NCBI RefSeq assembly: GCF_014267175.1
Contig: NZ_JACMTR010000002.1
Span: 5,295,501-5,359,500, forward strand
Direction: 5' to 3'
Origin: Pseudonocardia sp. C8
GTDB taxonomy: Bacteria; Actinomycetota; Actinomycetes; Mycobacteriales; Pseudonocardiaceae
DNA length: 64,000 nucleotides
Below are positions 53,244 to 61,766 of the stretch, in pieces. Below the pieces are notes generated by a model. The model saw only the letters and a list, made by a program, of their open reading frames with translations. It had not been told where the DNA came from and searched no databases. Within the stretch, counting starts at the first letter, position 1; each line of letters starts with the position of its first letter. The translations under genes were made by a program, and so were the position numbers.

Positions 53244-53869
53244 CGCTCCTCGGCCTGCACGAGCCCGGGACGAGCCCGCTGCACCGGCTGCCGGCCGGGC
53301 CGTCGCTGCTGGTCGTGCTCGCGTTCGTGACCGGCACCGTGCTCACCGCCGACCCGCGCGTGCTCGGGGCGGCGTGCGGGCTGGTCGCGCTCGGCTACCT
53401 CGTCGCCCGGATCCCGTGGCGGCGGGTCCGGCCGCTGCTGCGCACGCTGGCGGTGCTGCTGGTGCTGATCGGTGCCGTGCAGTGGTGGTTGCTCGGCCCG
53501 GAGCGGGCGCTCGTGATCGCGCTGCGGCTGGTCGCCGCGATCGCCGCGGCCTCCCTGTTCACCCTGACGACCCGGGTGGACGACCTGGTCAGCGCCGTGC
53601 AGCGGGGCCTCGGCCCGCTCCGGCGGTTCGGCGTCGACCCGGAACGGGCCGGACTTCTCGTCGGGCTGACGATCCAGTCGGTGGGGACCCTGGCGGCCAT
53701 CGCCGGCCAGGTCCGCGCCGCCGCGCGGGCCCGCGGGGCCGGCGGCTCGGTCACCGCGTTCGCGGTCCCCTTCATGATCCGCACGCTGCGGCACGCCGAG
53801 TCGCTGGGCGAGGCACTGGCCGCCCGCGGCTGGGGGGACGACGACGAGCCCGGCCGGCGTGCCCGCTGA
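53240..53869 (+). CDS. bioN: ECF importer transmembrane subunit (EcfT/BioN)
   Basis: A 209-aa protein with five to six hydrophobic segments. The two short Ala-Arg-Gly motifs that couple EcfT to the ATPases are present: RAAARARGAG near residues 165-174 and ALAARGWGD near 193-201. It is the scaffold of the biotin-type ECF importer. The GTG start overlaps the ecfA stop by 4 nt, and it closes the five-gene operon. It converges with the GT-C gene 90 bp further on. Confidence 0.88.
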   Translation: MTLLGLHEPGTSPLHRLPAGPSLLVVLAFVTGTVLTADPRVLGAACGLVALGYLVARIPWRRVRPLLRTLAVLLVLIGAVQWWLLGPERALVIALRLVAAIAAASLFTLTTRVDDLVSAVQRGLGPLRRFGVDPERAGLLVGLTIQSVGTLAAIAGQVRAAARARGAGGSVTAFAVPFMIRTLRHAESLGEALAARGWGDDDEPGRRAR

Positions 53870-53959
53870 CCGTGCCTCGCAGGCTTGGGCCGGAACAGGT
53901 CCGGCCGGGCGCGGACGGCTCGGCCGGGACTTCGTGATCGACACTGGTCGGTGATCCGG

Positions 53960-55405
53960 TCAGCGGGCGGGGCTCACGGTCACGACACGGACCTTCCGCG
54001 TGAACAGCGACGTCCACTCCCCGCCGGGCGTCCCGGGCGGGGCCAGCCGGGTGTCGATCCGCAGGTCCAGCGGCACGGCCTGCGGGCGGGTGAAGCGGGC
54101 GTAGTTCGCCTCCAGCAACGCCCTGGTCACCGGGCCCGCGGTCGCGAGCCGCTCCTCCAGCAGCGGCGTGAACCGCCCCCGGTCCGCGAACTGGTCGACG
54201 ACCCGGCACTCGCAGAACCAGGCGAGCGTGCCGATCTCCCCCGGCGACAGGACGGTCGCCCCGGCCGGGAGCCGCGCGGCCAGCGCCGCGTACTGCGCGG
54301 GCGTGGCCCAGTTGAACGAGATCGGCGCGAACTCCCCGCGGGGCAGGCCGTCGTTGATCCCGGTCCAGGCGGTGCCGAGCAGGTACGCAGCGGCGAGCGT
54401 GCCCGCCGTGACGCCGGCGGGACCGCGCCGCGCGACACACCGGGCGACCGCGGTCGCGCCGAGCAGGCCCAGGCCGCACAGCCAGAACGTGCTGTGCCAG
54501 AAGAACGGGCCCGGGTGCAGGAGCGACATCGTCACGTAGTGCACGACGGCCGCACCCGCCCACACCCACGCCAGCCGCTCGCGCCACCACCACGCCCACG
54601 CGACCAGGCCGGCCGCGGCAGGCACCACGGACAGCGCGACCGGGCCCGGGAGGATCGACCAGTAGTGCGGGACGCTGTTCCAGAACGAGGTGCCGCCCCA
54701 CGACTCCGGCCCCTTGATGACCACGGTGTCCGGGACCGCCGAGCCCAGCCACCACCAGGACACGGCGAACCACGGAACCGTCACCGTGAGCGCGGCCCCC
54801 GCCGCACGCCACCGCCCCGCACGCAGGGCAGCGACGACGACCAGCGCGGACGGCCCCAGGTCGGGCCGGGTCAGCACGAGGAGCCCCGCGATCAGGCCGG
54901 CCGCGGTGGGGCGCCCGGTCACGACCGCCCACCCGGCACCGACCAGCAGGGTCAGCGCGAGCTGGCTCTCCAGGCCGTACGCCGACATCAGCATCGGGTT
55001 CACCGCGAGCATCGCCAGCGCGAGCAGCGGGAAGGAGTACCTGCCCAGCCGGAAGGCGCGTGCGATGCCGTGCAGCCAGTACCCGGCGAGCGCGAACTGG
55101 GCGGTGGTGGCGACGGCGAGCGCGAGCGGCGCGTCCCGCAGGACCGCGGTCAGCCCGCCGAGCAGCAGCACCGACAGCGGGCTGGTCGCGGTGTTCGACT
55201 GCAGGCCGTCGACCATGCCCCAGTTGCCGTGCAGGCCGAGCTGGCGGGCGTAGTTCAGGACGATGTAGGCGTCGTCCACCGGCACCCGGTGCATGACGAA
55301 CGCGACGCCGGCCCCGAGCACCGCCCCGGTGAGCACGGCGGCCGTGGCCCCGGCCCGCCAGGTGTCAGCCCGCGTGGCGACACCGGGTCGCCGGAGAACC
55401 TCCAT
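53960..55405 (-). CDS. GT-C membrane glycosyltransferase, DDAYI type
   Basis: A 481-aa protein with about ten hydrophobic segments. After the first helix it has HRVPVDDAYIVLNYARQLGL, the Asp-Asp loop of GT-C enzymes, then LQSNTATSPLSVLLLGGL. The NTATS segment recalls the NTST of AftB more than the 39048 protein does. The C-terminal part (from about 370) is soluble. It lies immediately downstream of pseI, 9 nt apart, so it may act on the nonulosonic-acid glycan rather than AG. The start ATG is at 55405. Confidence 0.75.
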   Translation of the reverse strand: MEVLRRPGVATRADTWRAGATAAVLTGAVLGAGVAFVMHRVPVDDAYIVLNYARQLGLHGNWGMVDGLQSNTATSPLSVLLLGGLTAVLRDAPLALAVATTAQFALAGYWLHGIARAFRLGRYSFPLLALAMLAVNPMLMSAYGLESQLALTLLVGAGWAVVTGRPTAAGLIAGLLVLTRPDLGPSALVVVAALRAGRWRAAGAALTVTVPWFAVSWWWLGSAVPDTVVIKGPESWGGTSFWNSVPHYWSILPGPVALSVVPAAAGLVAWAWWWRERLAWVWAGAAVVHYVTMSLLHPGPFFWHSTFWLCGLGLLGATAVARCVARRGPAGVTAGTLAAAYLLGTAWTGINDGLPRGEFAPISFNWATPAQYAALAARLPAGATVLSPGEIGTLAWFCECRVVDQFADRGRFTPLLEERLATAGPVTRALLEANYARFTRPQAVPLDLRIDTRLAPPGTPGGEWTSLFTRKVRVVTVSPAR

Positions 55406-55414
55406 GCCGGCGGA

Positions 55415-56473
55415 TCAGATCAGATCCCAGGTCAGCGGCGTCCCGCGGGGCACGTCGCGGGTGAAGGTCCGCCCGAGCACGGTCCCGATCGTGTCGGTCG
55501 GCAGCCCGCCTGCGGGACGGATGGACCGGACGTTGGCCTCGGTGACCTTCTCCCCGGCGGCGACGTCGGCGACGACGTACAGCGAGCGGCGCAGCGCCAG
55601 CGTGTCCCGCTCGGACTCCCGCGGGCCGAACCGGGCCGGGCCGATCGCGCGCCGGGCCACGTCGGTCTCGGTCACCAGGGAGGCCAGCTCCGCCGGTTCC
55701 AGGGAGAAGTCCGAGTCGACGCCCCCGTCCGCGCGTTGCAGCGTCACGTGCTTCTCGATCGCGACCGCGCCGAGCGCGACCGCCGCGACCGGGACGCCGA
55801 TGCCCGGCGTGTGGTCGGACAGCCCGACCGGGAGCCCGAAGGCCTCGCGCAGGGCCGGGATCGTCTGCAGGTTCGCGTCCACCGGATCGGCCGGGTACGA
55901 CGCCGTGCAGGCCAGCACGACGATCTCGGTCGCCCCGGCCTCGCGGGCGGCCGTCACCGCGGCGTCGATCTCGGCCAGCGTCGCCATGCCGGTCGACATG
56001 ACCAGGGGCTTGCCGGTCGCCGCCATCCGCCGGATCAGCGGCAGGTCGACGAGCTCGGCCGAGGCCACCTTGTACGCCGGGGCGTCCAGCGACTCGAGCA
56101 GGTCGACCGCCGTCGGGTCGAACGGACTGGAGAACGGGACCAGCCCGTGCTCGCGGGCCCGGGCGAACAGCGGTTCGTGCCACTCCCACGGCGTGTGCGC
56201 CTGCTCGTAGAGCTGGTAGAGGTTCCGGCCGCCCCACAGCCCGTGGTCGTCGCGGATCCGGAAGGCCGGGCCGTCGGCGTCGATGGTGATCGTGTCGGCG
56301 CGGTAGGTCTGGAACTTCACCGCCTGCGCCCCGGTGCCGGCGATCGCGTCCACGATCTCCAGTGCCCGCTCCAGGGACCCGTTGTGGTTGCCGGAGACCT
56401 CGGCGATGACGAAGGGCCGCTCGCCGGGGCCCACGCGGTGGCCGCCGATCTCGATCGGGTCCGGGGTGCGCAT
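55415..56473 (-). CDS. pseI: Pseudaminic acid synthase PseI
   Basis: A 352-aa NeuB-family enzyme: an N-terminal TIM barrel (FVIAEVSGNHNGSLERALEI, AVKFQTYRADTITID, KVASAELVDLPLIRRMAATG, VGLSDHTPG) and a C-terminal SAF/antifreeze-like domain (about 290-350). LWGGRNLYQLYEQAHTPWEW is characteristic of PseI/LegI rather than sialic acid synthase. It condenses the PseG product with phosphoenolpyruvate to form pseudaminic acid. It lies about 6 kb from the other pse genes and 15 nt after a putative sugar methyltransferase. Confidence 0.9.
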   Translation of the reverse strand: MRTPDPIEIGGHRVGPGERPFVIAEVSGNHNGSLERALEIVDAIAGTGAQAVKFQTYRADTITIDADGPAFRIRDDHGLWGGRNLYQLYEQAHTPWEWHEPLFARAREHGLVPFSSPFDPTAVDLLESLDAPAYKVASAELVDLPLIRRMAATGKPLVMSTGMATLAEIDAAVTAAREAGATEIVVLACTASYPADPVDANLQTIPALREAFGLPVGLSDHTPGIGVPVAAVALGAVAIEKHVTLQRADGGVDSDFSLEPAELASLVTETDVARRAIGPARFGPRESERDTLALRRSLYVVADVAAGEKVTEANVRSIRPAGGLPTDTIGTVLGRTFTRDVPRGTPLTWDLI

Positions 56474-56488
56474 GACCGGAGAGGCTAG

Positions 56489-57487
56489 TCACCTCCGCGC
56501 CAGCACCATCACCTCGGACACCGTGCCCTCGGAGTCCTGGCCGAACAGCCCGGCGTCGGAGGCGACGAGCTCGAAGCGGTCGAACATCTCCAGGTAGCGA
56601 TGCCGCAGCATCGGCTCCCGCACCCCCGGCTTGCCGGTCGGCGAGTTGCGCAGCAGCAGCCACCGCGCGCCCAGGCAGGTGACCAGGTTCGCGTAGTTCT
56701 CGACGACACCGGGCTCCATCTCCTGGAACGAGATGAAGTTCGCGAACAGGTCCACGGTGCCGGTCAGCTGCGGCAGCTGCCACGAGCACAGCACCGTCGC
56801 CGGGTGCTCGATCCCGTCGATCGCGATCGTCTCCTGCGCGCGGGTCGCCGCGTAGTCGAGCACCCGGTGTTCGCCGAGCACCCGGCGCAGGTAGTAGGTG
56901 GCGACGGCGGCGACCGGCGGGATGTCGACGTCGATGTAGCGCATGCCCTCGTTGCGGCCCAGCAGGATCTCGCCGAGGGTCCCGAACCCGCCGCCGATCT
57001 CGAGGACGGTGGACACGTCCAGGTCCGGCACCGCGCGTTTGAGCAGCACGAGACCGCGCAGGTAGTTGAGCGAGGACCGGCTGAACCGGCGGCCGTCGAA
57101 CACCAGCTGCTCGGCGGGCGCGCCCGCGGTCGACTCCGAGAACCCGTTCAGGAACGGCGGCCGGTCGGCCGGGTCGAGGGCCCGCACGCAGGCGTGGTGC
57201 CCGCGCGCCACCGGGAGCTGGTCGATCCGTTCGCGCAGGAGCGTGCCCGGGCTGCCGGCCAGGCCGAACGCCGCCGACAACGCCGCCGCCGGGCGGGACA
57301 CCGGGGCGTACTGCGGGGCGTAGAAGTAGCGGGCCGACGGGTGCCGCCGGAACTCCGCGAATCCTCGTTCCCGCAGGTCGGCGACCACCTTCTCCAGGCC
57401 GGTCCGCCAGAAGTCGGTCGGCCGGTACCGTTCCGGTGCGTCCTCCAGGTCGGACAGCATCAGTTCGAGCAGCTTCCTCTCGTCCAC
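56489..57487 (-). CDS. Putative sugar O-methyltransferase (NanM-type)
   Basis: A 332-aa methyltransferase. The N-terminus is helical; VLEIGGGFGTLGEILLG near residues 162-178 is the SAM loop, MRYIDVDIPPVAAVATYYL the acidic motif, and the end EMFDRFELVASDAGLFGQD resembles the putative sugar O-methyltransferase family found beside nonulosonic-acid synthases. It would methylate pseudaminic acid or a sugar in the same glycan. The GTG start is at 57487 and pseI follows 15 nt downstream, so they are one operon. Confidence 0.75.
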   Translation of the reverse strand: MDERKLLELMLSDLEDAPERYRPTDFWRTGLEKVVADLRERGFAEFRRHPSARYFYAPQYAPVSRPAAALSAAFGLAGSPGTLLRERIDQLPVARGHHACVRALDPADRPPFLNGFSESTAGAPAEQLVFDGRRFSRSSLNYLRGLVLLKRAVPDLDVSTVLEIGGGFGTLGEILLGRNEGMRYIDVDIPPVAAVATYYLRRVLGEHRVLDYAATRAQETIAIDGIEHPATVLCSWQLPQLTGTVDLFANFISFQEMEPGVVENYANLVTCLGARWLLLRNSPTGKPGVREPMLRHRYLEMFDRFELVASDAGLFGQDSEGTVSEVMVLARR

Positions 57488-57562
57488 CTCGCCGACCGTA
57501 GAAGAACGTCACGTTCGTCCGAATCGCGCCCCTCCGGCCGAGGTGCCGGGCGGGGGAAGCGA

Positions 57563-57568
57563 TAGCCT
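57563..57568 (+). promoter_or_regulatory. Candidate -10 hexamer of the GT2-DUF2304-galE run
   Basis: TAGCCT would start a leader of about 27 nt with AGGGAG before the GTG at 57602. A GAACGTCACGTTC dyad lies further upstream between the divergent genes. Confidence 0.42.
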
Positions 57569-57601
57569 GCATTCGGCGGACGGAACGACGAGGGAGTGGG
57601 T

Positions 57602-58279
57602 GTGGTCGCCGACAGCGGCACCTGGGTGGTGGTCCCCGTGTACAACGAGGACACCGTCATCGCCGACGTCGTCGCCGAGATCCGCACCTGCTTCCCGAAC
57701 GTGGTCTGCGTCGACGACGGCAGCCGCGACGCCTCGGCGGACCGCATCGCCGGGACCCCGGCGCACCTCGTCCGGCACCCGATCAACCTCGGACAGGGCG
57801 CGTCCCTGCAGACCGGGATCGACTACGCGCTGCGGCGCGGCGCCGAGCGGATCGTCACCTTCGACGCCGACGGCCAGCACGACGTCGCCGACGCCGTGCG
57901 GATGGTCGACATCGTCCGCTCGGGCGAGGCGGACGTCGCACTGGGCTCCCGGTTCCTGGCCGCCACCGAGCCGGTCCCGCCGCTGAAGCGACTCGTGCTG
58001 CGCAGCGTCGCGGCGCTGTCGCCGGCGAGCCGGAAGCTGAACCTGACCGATGCGCACAACGGCCTGCGGGTGCTGTCCCGGCCGGTCGTCGAGCAGCTGC
58101 GGATCTCGATGAACGGGATGGCGCACGCGTCGGAGATCGTGGCCGCGCTGGCCAGGTCGTCGTGGCGGATCGTCGAGGTCCCGGTGACGATCCGCTACAC
58201 CGAGTACTCCCGTTCGAAAGGGCAGTCGTTGTTCAACGGGGTGAACATCCTGTTCGATCTGTCGGTGCGGCAGCGATGA
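57602..58279 (+). CDS. GT2-family polyprenyl-phosphate glycosyltransferase
   Basis: A 225-aa GT-A enzyme without clear C-terminal membrane helices. WVVVPVYNEDTVIADVV, VVCVDDGSRDASAD, NLGQGASLQTGIDYA and VTFDADGQHDVADAVRM are the hallmarks of dolichol-phosphate-mannose-synthase-like enzymes, which load a sugar onto polyprenyl phosphate. The GTG at 57602 is chosen for its AGGGAG spacing; GTG 57596 is alternative. It is coupled (ATGA overlap) to a DUF2304 membrane gene, a common partnership in which the small protein may anchor or flip the product. Confidence 0.85.
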   Translation: MVADSGTWVVVPVYNEDTVIADVVAEIRTCFPNVVCVDDGSRDASADRIAGTPAHLVRHPINLGQGASLQTGIDYALRRGAERIVTFDADGQHDVADAVRMVDIVRSGEADVALGSRFLAATEPVPPLKRLVLRSVAALSPASRKLNLTDAHNGLRVLSRPVVEQLRISMNGMAHASEIVAALARSSWRIVEVPVTIRYTEYSRSKGQSLFNGVNILFDLSVRQR

Positions 58280-58731
58280 CCCAGGAGGCGCACACCGTGA
58301 TCCTGCAGATCGTCCTCGTGGCCGCGGCGCTGCTCGCACTCGTCTACTTCGTCCGCAGCGGACAGAGTGTCGGCATCCGGGCCAGCAAGCGACTGGCCTT
58401 CGGCGCGTTCGTCGTGCTCAACATCTACGCCGTCCTGCGGCCCGACGACGTCACGGTGGTCGCCCGCGCGCTGGGCATCGGGCGCGGCACCGACCTGATC
58501 GTCTACCTGCTGGTCGTGGCGTTCGTGTTCGGGATGCTGAACACCTACCTGCGGGACCGGGAGATCAGCCAGCACCTGACGAACCTGGCCCGCCAGATCG
58601 CCGTCCGGGACGCCGAGCTGAGCCGCCGCGAGCAGGAGCTGGCGGAGCGCCTGGACGCCCTCGCCGCGCGCGAGGCGGCGGAGCGGAACGGGCACCGGCG
58701 CGACGCCGACGACACCGTGCACAACCCCTGA
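58276..58731 (+). CDS. DUF2304 membrane protein
   Basis: A 151-aa protein with three hydrophobic segments (about 10-25, 38-55 and 75-95) and a charged helical tail (ARQIAVRDAELSRREQEL) likely to form a coiled coil. DUF2304 proteins are nearly always next to a GT2 polyprenyl-phosphate sugar synthase, as here. The ATG overlaps the GT2 stop. Its role is unproven; membrane anchoring of the GT2 enzyme or sugar-lipid flipping is often suggested. Confidence 0.82.
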   Translation: MTQEAHTVILQIVLVAAALLALVYFVRSGQSVGIRASKRLAFGAFVVLNIYAVLRPDDVTVVARALGIGRGTDLIVYLLVVAFVFGMLNTYLRDREISQHLTNLARQIAVRDAELSRREQELAERLDALAAREAAERNGHRRDADDTVHNP

Positions 58732-58765
58732 CCGGGCACCCACCCGCCCGGCACGGAAGGACCCC

Positions 58766-59713
58766 ATGCGCGCGCTCGTCACCGGCGGTGCCGGTTTCAT
58801 CGGATCCACCCTGGTCGACGCCCTCGTCGCCCGGGGCGACGACGTCCTGGCCGTGGACGACCTGTCCGCCGGGACCCGGGACAACCTGGCCTCCGGCGTC
58901 GAGCTCGCCGTGCTCGACATCCGGGACACCGCCGGGCTGGCCGCGGCCACGGCCGCGTTCCGGCCGGACGCGGTCTACCACCTGGCCGCCCAGATCGACG
59001 TGCGGACCTCGATGGACGACCCGCTGCACGACGCCTCGGTGAACGTCCTCGGGACGCTGTCGGTGCTGCAGGCCGCGCACGCGGCGGGCGCCCGCGCGGT
59101 CGTCGTCTGCTCCACCGGCGGTGCGATCTACGGCGACGGTGCCCCGCTCCCGACGACCGAGGACGAGCCGCCGGAGCCGGAGTCGCCGTACGGGCTGAGC
59201 AAGCTGGCCGCCGAGCGCTACACCCGGTTCTTCGTGCGGGCACACGGCCTGCCGGCGCTGGTGTTGCGGTTCGCGAACGTCTACGGCCCGCGCCAGCACC
59301 CGGCAGGCGGGGCCGGCGTCGTGTCGCTGTTCTGCGACCGGGCCCGCGCCGGCGGGCGTCCGACCGTGTTCGGTGACGGCGAGCAGACCCGGGACTTCCT
59401 CTACGTGGGCGACGTCGCCCGGGCCGCGCTCGCCGCGGCCGACCGGCTCGTGGCCGGGGAGCTGGCCGGGGCGGTGTTCAACGTCGGCACCGGCACCGAG
59501 TCGACGATCACCGAGCTGGCCGGGACGATCGGGGAGGTCGCCGGGCTGGGCGCCGGGGAGTTCGCCCCGGAGTTCGCACCCGCCCGGCCCGGGGAGCTGC
59601 GCCGCAGCTGCCTGGACCCCTCGCGCGGGATCGCCGCGCTCGGTCTCCCGGCCCCGACGCCGTTGCGCGAGGGGCTCGCCGCCACCTGGGCGTGGCACAC
59701 CGCCCGCGGCTGA
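58766..59713 (+). CDS. galE: UDP-glucose 4-epimerase (GalE-type)
   Basis: A 315-aa extended SDR with MRALVTGGAGFIGSTLVD (NAD loop), VYHLAAQIDVRTSM, catalytic Ser in VVVCSTGGAIYGDG, Tyr-x-x-x-Lys in SPYGLSKLAAERY, LRFANVYGPRQ and DGEQTRDFLYVGDVARA. It matches the short actinobacterial GalE group (Rv3634c-like). It interconverts UDP-glucose and UDP-galactose, supplying Glf with substrate. A GGAAGGA site precedes the ATG. It ends 63 nt before a perfect palindrome. Confidence 0.88.
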   Translation: MRALVTGGAGFIGSTLVDALVARGDDVLAVDDLSAGTRDNLASGVELAVLDIRDTAGLAAATAAFRPDAVYHLAAQIDVRTSMDDPLHDASVNVLGTLSVLQAAHAAGARAVVVCSTGGAIYGDGAPLPTTEDEPPEPESPYGLSKLAAERYTRFFVRAHGLPALVLRFANVYGPRQHPAGGAGVVSLFCDRARAGGRPTVFGDGEQTRDFLYVGDVARAALAAADRLVAGELAGAVFNVGTGTESTITELAGTIGEVAGLGAGEFAPEFAPARPGELRRSCLDPSRGIAALGLPAPTPLREGLAATWAWHTARG

Positions 59714-59776
59714 GCTCTCACCCGTCGCACCGGCACCACTCGCCCCGCTGGCCCCATCCGCCCCATCCCCGTGACG

Positions 59777-59825
59777 CACTCATGGCCCTTTGGTCCCGTG
59801 GCACGGGACCAAAGGGCCATGAGTG
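59777..59825. terminator. Perfect 24-bp palindrome between convergent galE and ubiA
   Basis: The arms 59777-59800 and 59802-59825 are exact reverse complements around a single base (CACTCATGGCCCTTTGGTCC, then CGTG). It lies between converging stop codons and is the strongest hairpin in the window. There is no U-tract, so bidirectional termination is possible but not certain. Confidence 0.75.
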
Positions 59826-59871
59826 GAAAAGGGTGGGGGTGTCGCGGATGTCGCAGCCGGCCGCGCCGCGG

Positions 59872-60942
59872 TCAGCTGTAGACGGCGAGGGTCAGCATCG
59901 CGACCCAGGCCACCGCGAGCACCTGCAGCGTCCGGTCGGCCAGCGCGATCTCCTCCGGCTCGCCACCGGTGCCGCGGTCGACGTCCACCGAGTACCGCAG
60001 CACGGCGATCACGAACGGCACGATCGACAGCACCGACCACACGGTGTTGTGGTGGGCCTCGCGGATCTCGAACGCCCACAGCCCGTAGGTCATGATCATG
60101 ACCGTGGCGGACAGCGACCAGATGTAGCGCAGGTACGAGGCCGAGTAGCTCTCGAGCGACTTCCGGATCTTCGCGCCGGTCCGCTCGGCGAGGCGGATCT
60201 CGGCGTACCGCTTGCCGGCCACCATGAACAGCGAGCCGAAGCCGGTGACCAGCAGGAACCACTGCGACAGCGGGATCTCGGTCGCGACACCGCCTGCGAT
60301 GGAGCGCATCAGGAAGCCGGAGGCCACGATGCAGATGTCGAGCACCGGCTGGTGCTTGAGCCACAGGCAGTACGACAGCTGGACCGCCACGTACACGGCG
60401 AGCACCACGATCAGCTGCCAGGTGACCAGGATCGACAGCGCGATCGAGGCGGCGAACAGCACCGCGGCCGCCGCGTAGGCCAGCGGGAGCGGGACCACGC
60501 CGGCCGCGATCGGGCGGCGGCGCTTCGTCGGGTGCGCCCGGTCGGCCTCGACGTCGAGCGCGTCGTTGACCAGGTACACGCCGGACGCGGCCAGCGAGAA
60601 CGCGGCGAACGCGATCAGGCAGTCCAGCAGGACCGGGAGGCCGAACAGCCCGCCGCCGACGAACGGGGCGGCGAACACGAGGACGTTCTTCACCCACTGC
60701 CGCGGGCGCATCGTCTTGAGCAGTCCCCGGGCGACCATCCCGGTGGTCCGCTCGGACGGGTCCAGCGGGATGTGCGGGGCCGGGGTGTCCGGCGACTCGG
60801 CGGCCTCGGCCTGGTGCCCCTCGGGGGCGCCGGCGTCGTCGGGGACGTCCGGCGCGACCGCGGTGCCCGGGTCGGCCACCTCGGCGACCTTCTCGGTGGA
60901 GGACTTCTCCTCGTCGATCTTCGTGGGATCGGTGCTGGTCAT
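59872..60942 (-). CDS. ubiA: Decaprenyl-phosphate phosphoribosyltransferase (UbiA superfamily)
   Basis: A 356-aa protein. A 65-residue acidic N-terminal extension precedes a UbiA prenyltransferase-like core of about nine helices. The catalytic Asp-rich motif VNDALDVEADRAHP lies near residues 125-138, and a second cytoplasmic loop is GKRYAEIRLAERTG. The mycobacterial homologue Rv3806c transfers 5-phosphoribose from PRPP to decaprenyl phosphate, the first committed step to decaprenyl-phospho-arabinose. The PAP2 phosphatase gene lies immediately upstream (4 nt), as in mycobacteria. Confidence 0.93.
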   Translation of the reverse strand: MTSTDPTKIDEEKSSTEKVAEVADPGTAVAPDVPDDAGAPEGHQAEAAESPDTPAPHIPLDPSERTTGMVARGLLKTMRPRQWVKNVLVFAAPFVGGGLFGLPVLLDCLIAFAAFSLAASGVYLVNDALDVEADRAHPTKRRRPIAAGVVPLPLAYAAAAVLFAASIALSILVTWQLIVVLAVYVAVQLSYCLWLKHQPVLDICIVASGFLMRSIAGGVATEIPLSQWFLLVTGFGSLFMVAGKRYAEIRLAERTGAKIRKSLESYSASYLRYIWSLSATVMIMTYGLWAFEIREAHHNTVWSVLSIVPFVIAVLRYSVDVDRGTGGEPEEIALADRTLQVLAVAWVAMLTLAVYS

Positions 60943-60946
60943 GCGC

Positions 60947-61537
60947 TCACCCTCCGGTGGTGGGGTTGCGACGGATCACACGACGGGCGCCGGTGGCGAC
61001 GGCCGCGCCGAGCGCGGTGCCGGTGGCGACGTCGCTCGGGTAGTGGACGCCGAGCACGAGACGGGACAGCGCCATCAGGCCTGCCGTGGCCGTGGCACCT
61101 GCCCGCGCCCGACGGCCGAGCAGGCCGCCGTAGAGCACGGCGGCCGCCGTCGTCGACGTGGCGTGCGAGGACGGGAAGCTGAGCCGGCTCGGGGTGCCGA
61201 CCAGCACCCGGACCGACGGGTGGTCCGGGCGGCGGCGCCGGACGACGCGCTTGACGCCGATCGACGTGCCGTGGGCCAGCGCGACGGCGGCCGCCGACCC
61301 GAGCCACTCGCGTCGCCGCGGGCGGTCCAGGACGGCGCCGGCGATGCCGAGCGCGAGCCAGCCGGCGGCGTGCTCGCCGAACAGCGACATGCCGCGCGCG
61401 ACCCGCAGGACGGGGTCGCCGGCAAGCGTGTCCTGCACGGTCACGAGCACGGCGATCTCGCCGGTCGCCGGGGTGTCGGTCGGGGCGTCGACCTCGGCGG
61501 TCGGTTGCGGACCGGGACGGTCCAGGGTGTCTGCCAC
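60947..61537 (-). CDS. PAP2 phosphatase, likely decaprenyl-phospho-5-phosphoribose phosphatase
   Basis: A 196-aa membrane protein with the three PAP2 motifs: KRVVRRRRPDHP, SFPSSHATST and SRLVLGVHYPSDVATG. The homologue Rv3807c sits next to ubiA and is thought to remove the 5-phosphate from decaprenyl-phospho-phosphoribose, making the DprE1 substrate. The GTG start has GGAGG 10 nt upstream. ubiA follows 4 nt downstream. Confidence 0.9.
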   Translation of the reverse strand: MADTLDRPGPQPTAEVDAPTDTPATGEIAVLVTVQDTLAGDPVLRVARGMSLFGEHAAGWLALGIAGAVLDRPRRREWLGSAAAVALAHGTSIGVKRVVRRRRPDHPSVRVLVGTPSRLSFPSSHATSTTAAAVLYGGLLGRRARAGATATAGLMALSRLVLGVHYPSDVATGTALGAAVATGARRVIRRNPTTGG

Positions 61538-61599
61538 GGGGTGGGGCCCTCCTGGCGTGCCGCTGGCACCCGGCTCGACCCGGGCGATGACAGCCGGTC

Positions 61600-61605
61600 A
61601 TGGTA
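61600..61605 (-). promoter_or_regulatory. Candidate -10 hexamer of the PAP2-ubiA operon
   Basis: On the minus strand TACCAT would give a leader of about 56 nt with GGAGG before the GTG at 61537. The rest of the gap 61538-61766 shows nothing else I can support. Confidence 0.4.
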
Positions 61606-61766
61606 CGCCGGGGCGGGTCCCCGGCCGGGGCCGGGGCACGTCGACACGCCCGGGGCGACGTTCCGGTGAACGTCCGGCGGCCGCCCCGTGGACGCCTCCC
61701 GGCGGCCCGGGATACGCCCGGAACGGGCCGTCCCGAGCGACCGGGTGCGGCGCCGCCGGGCCCCGC

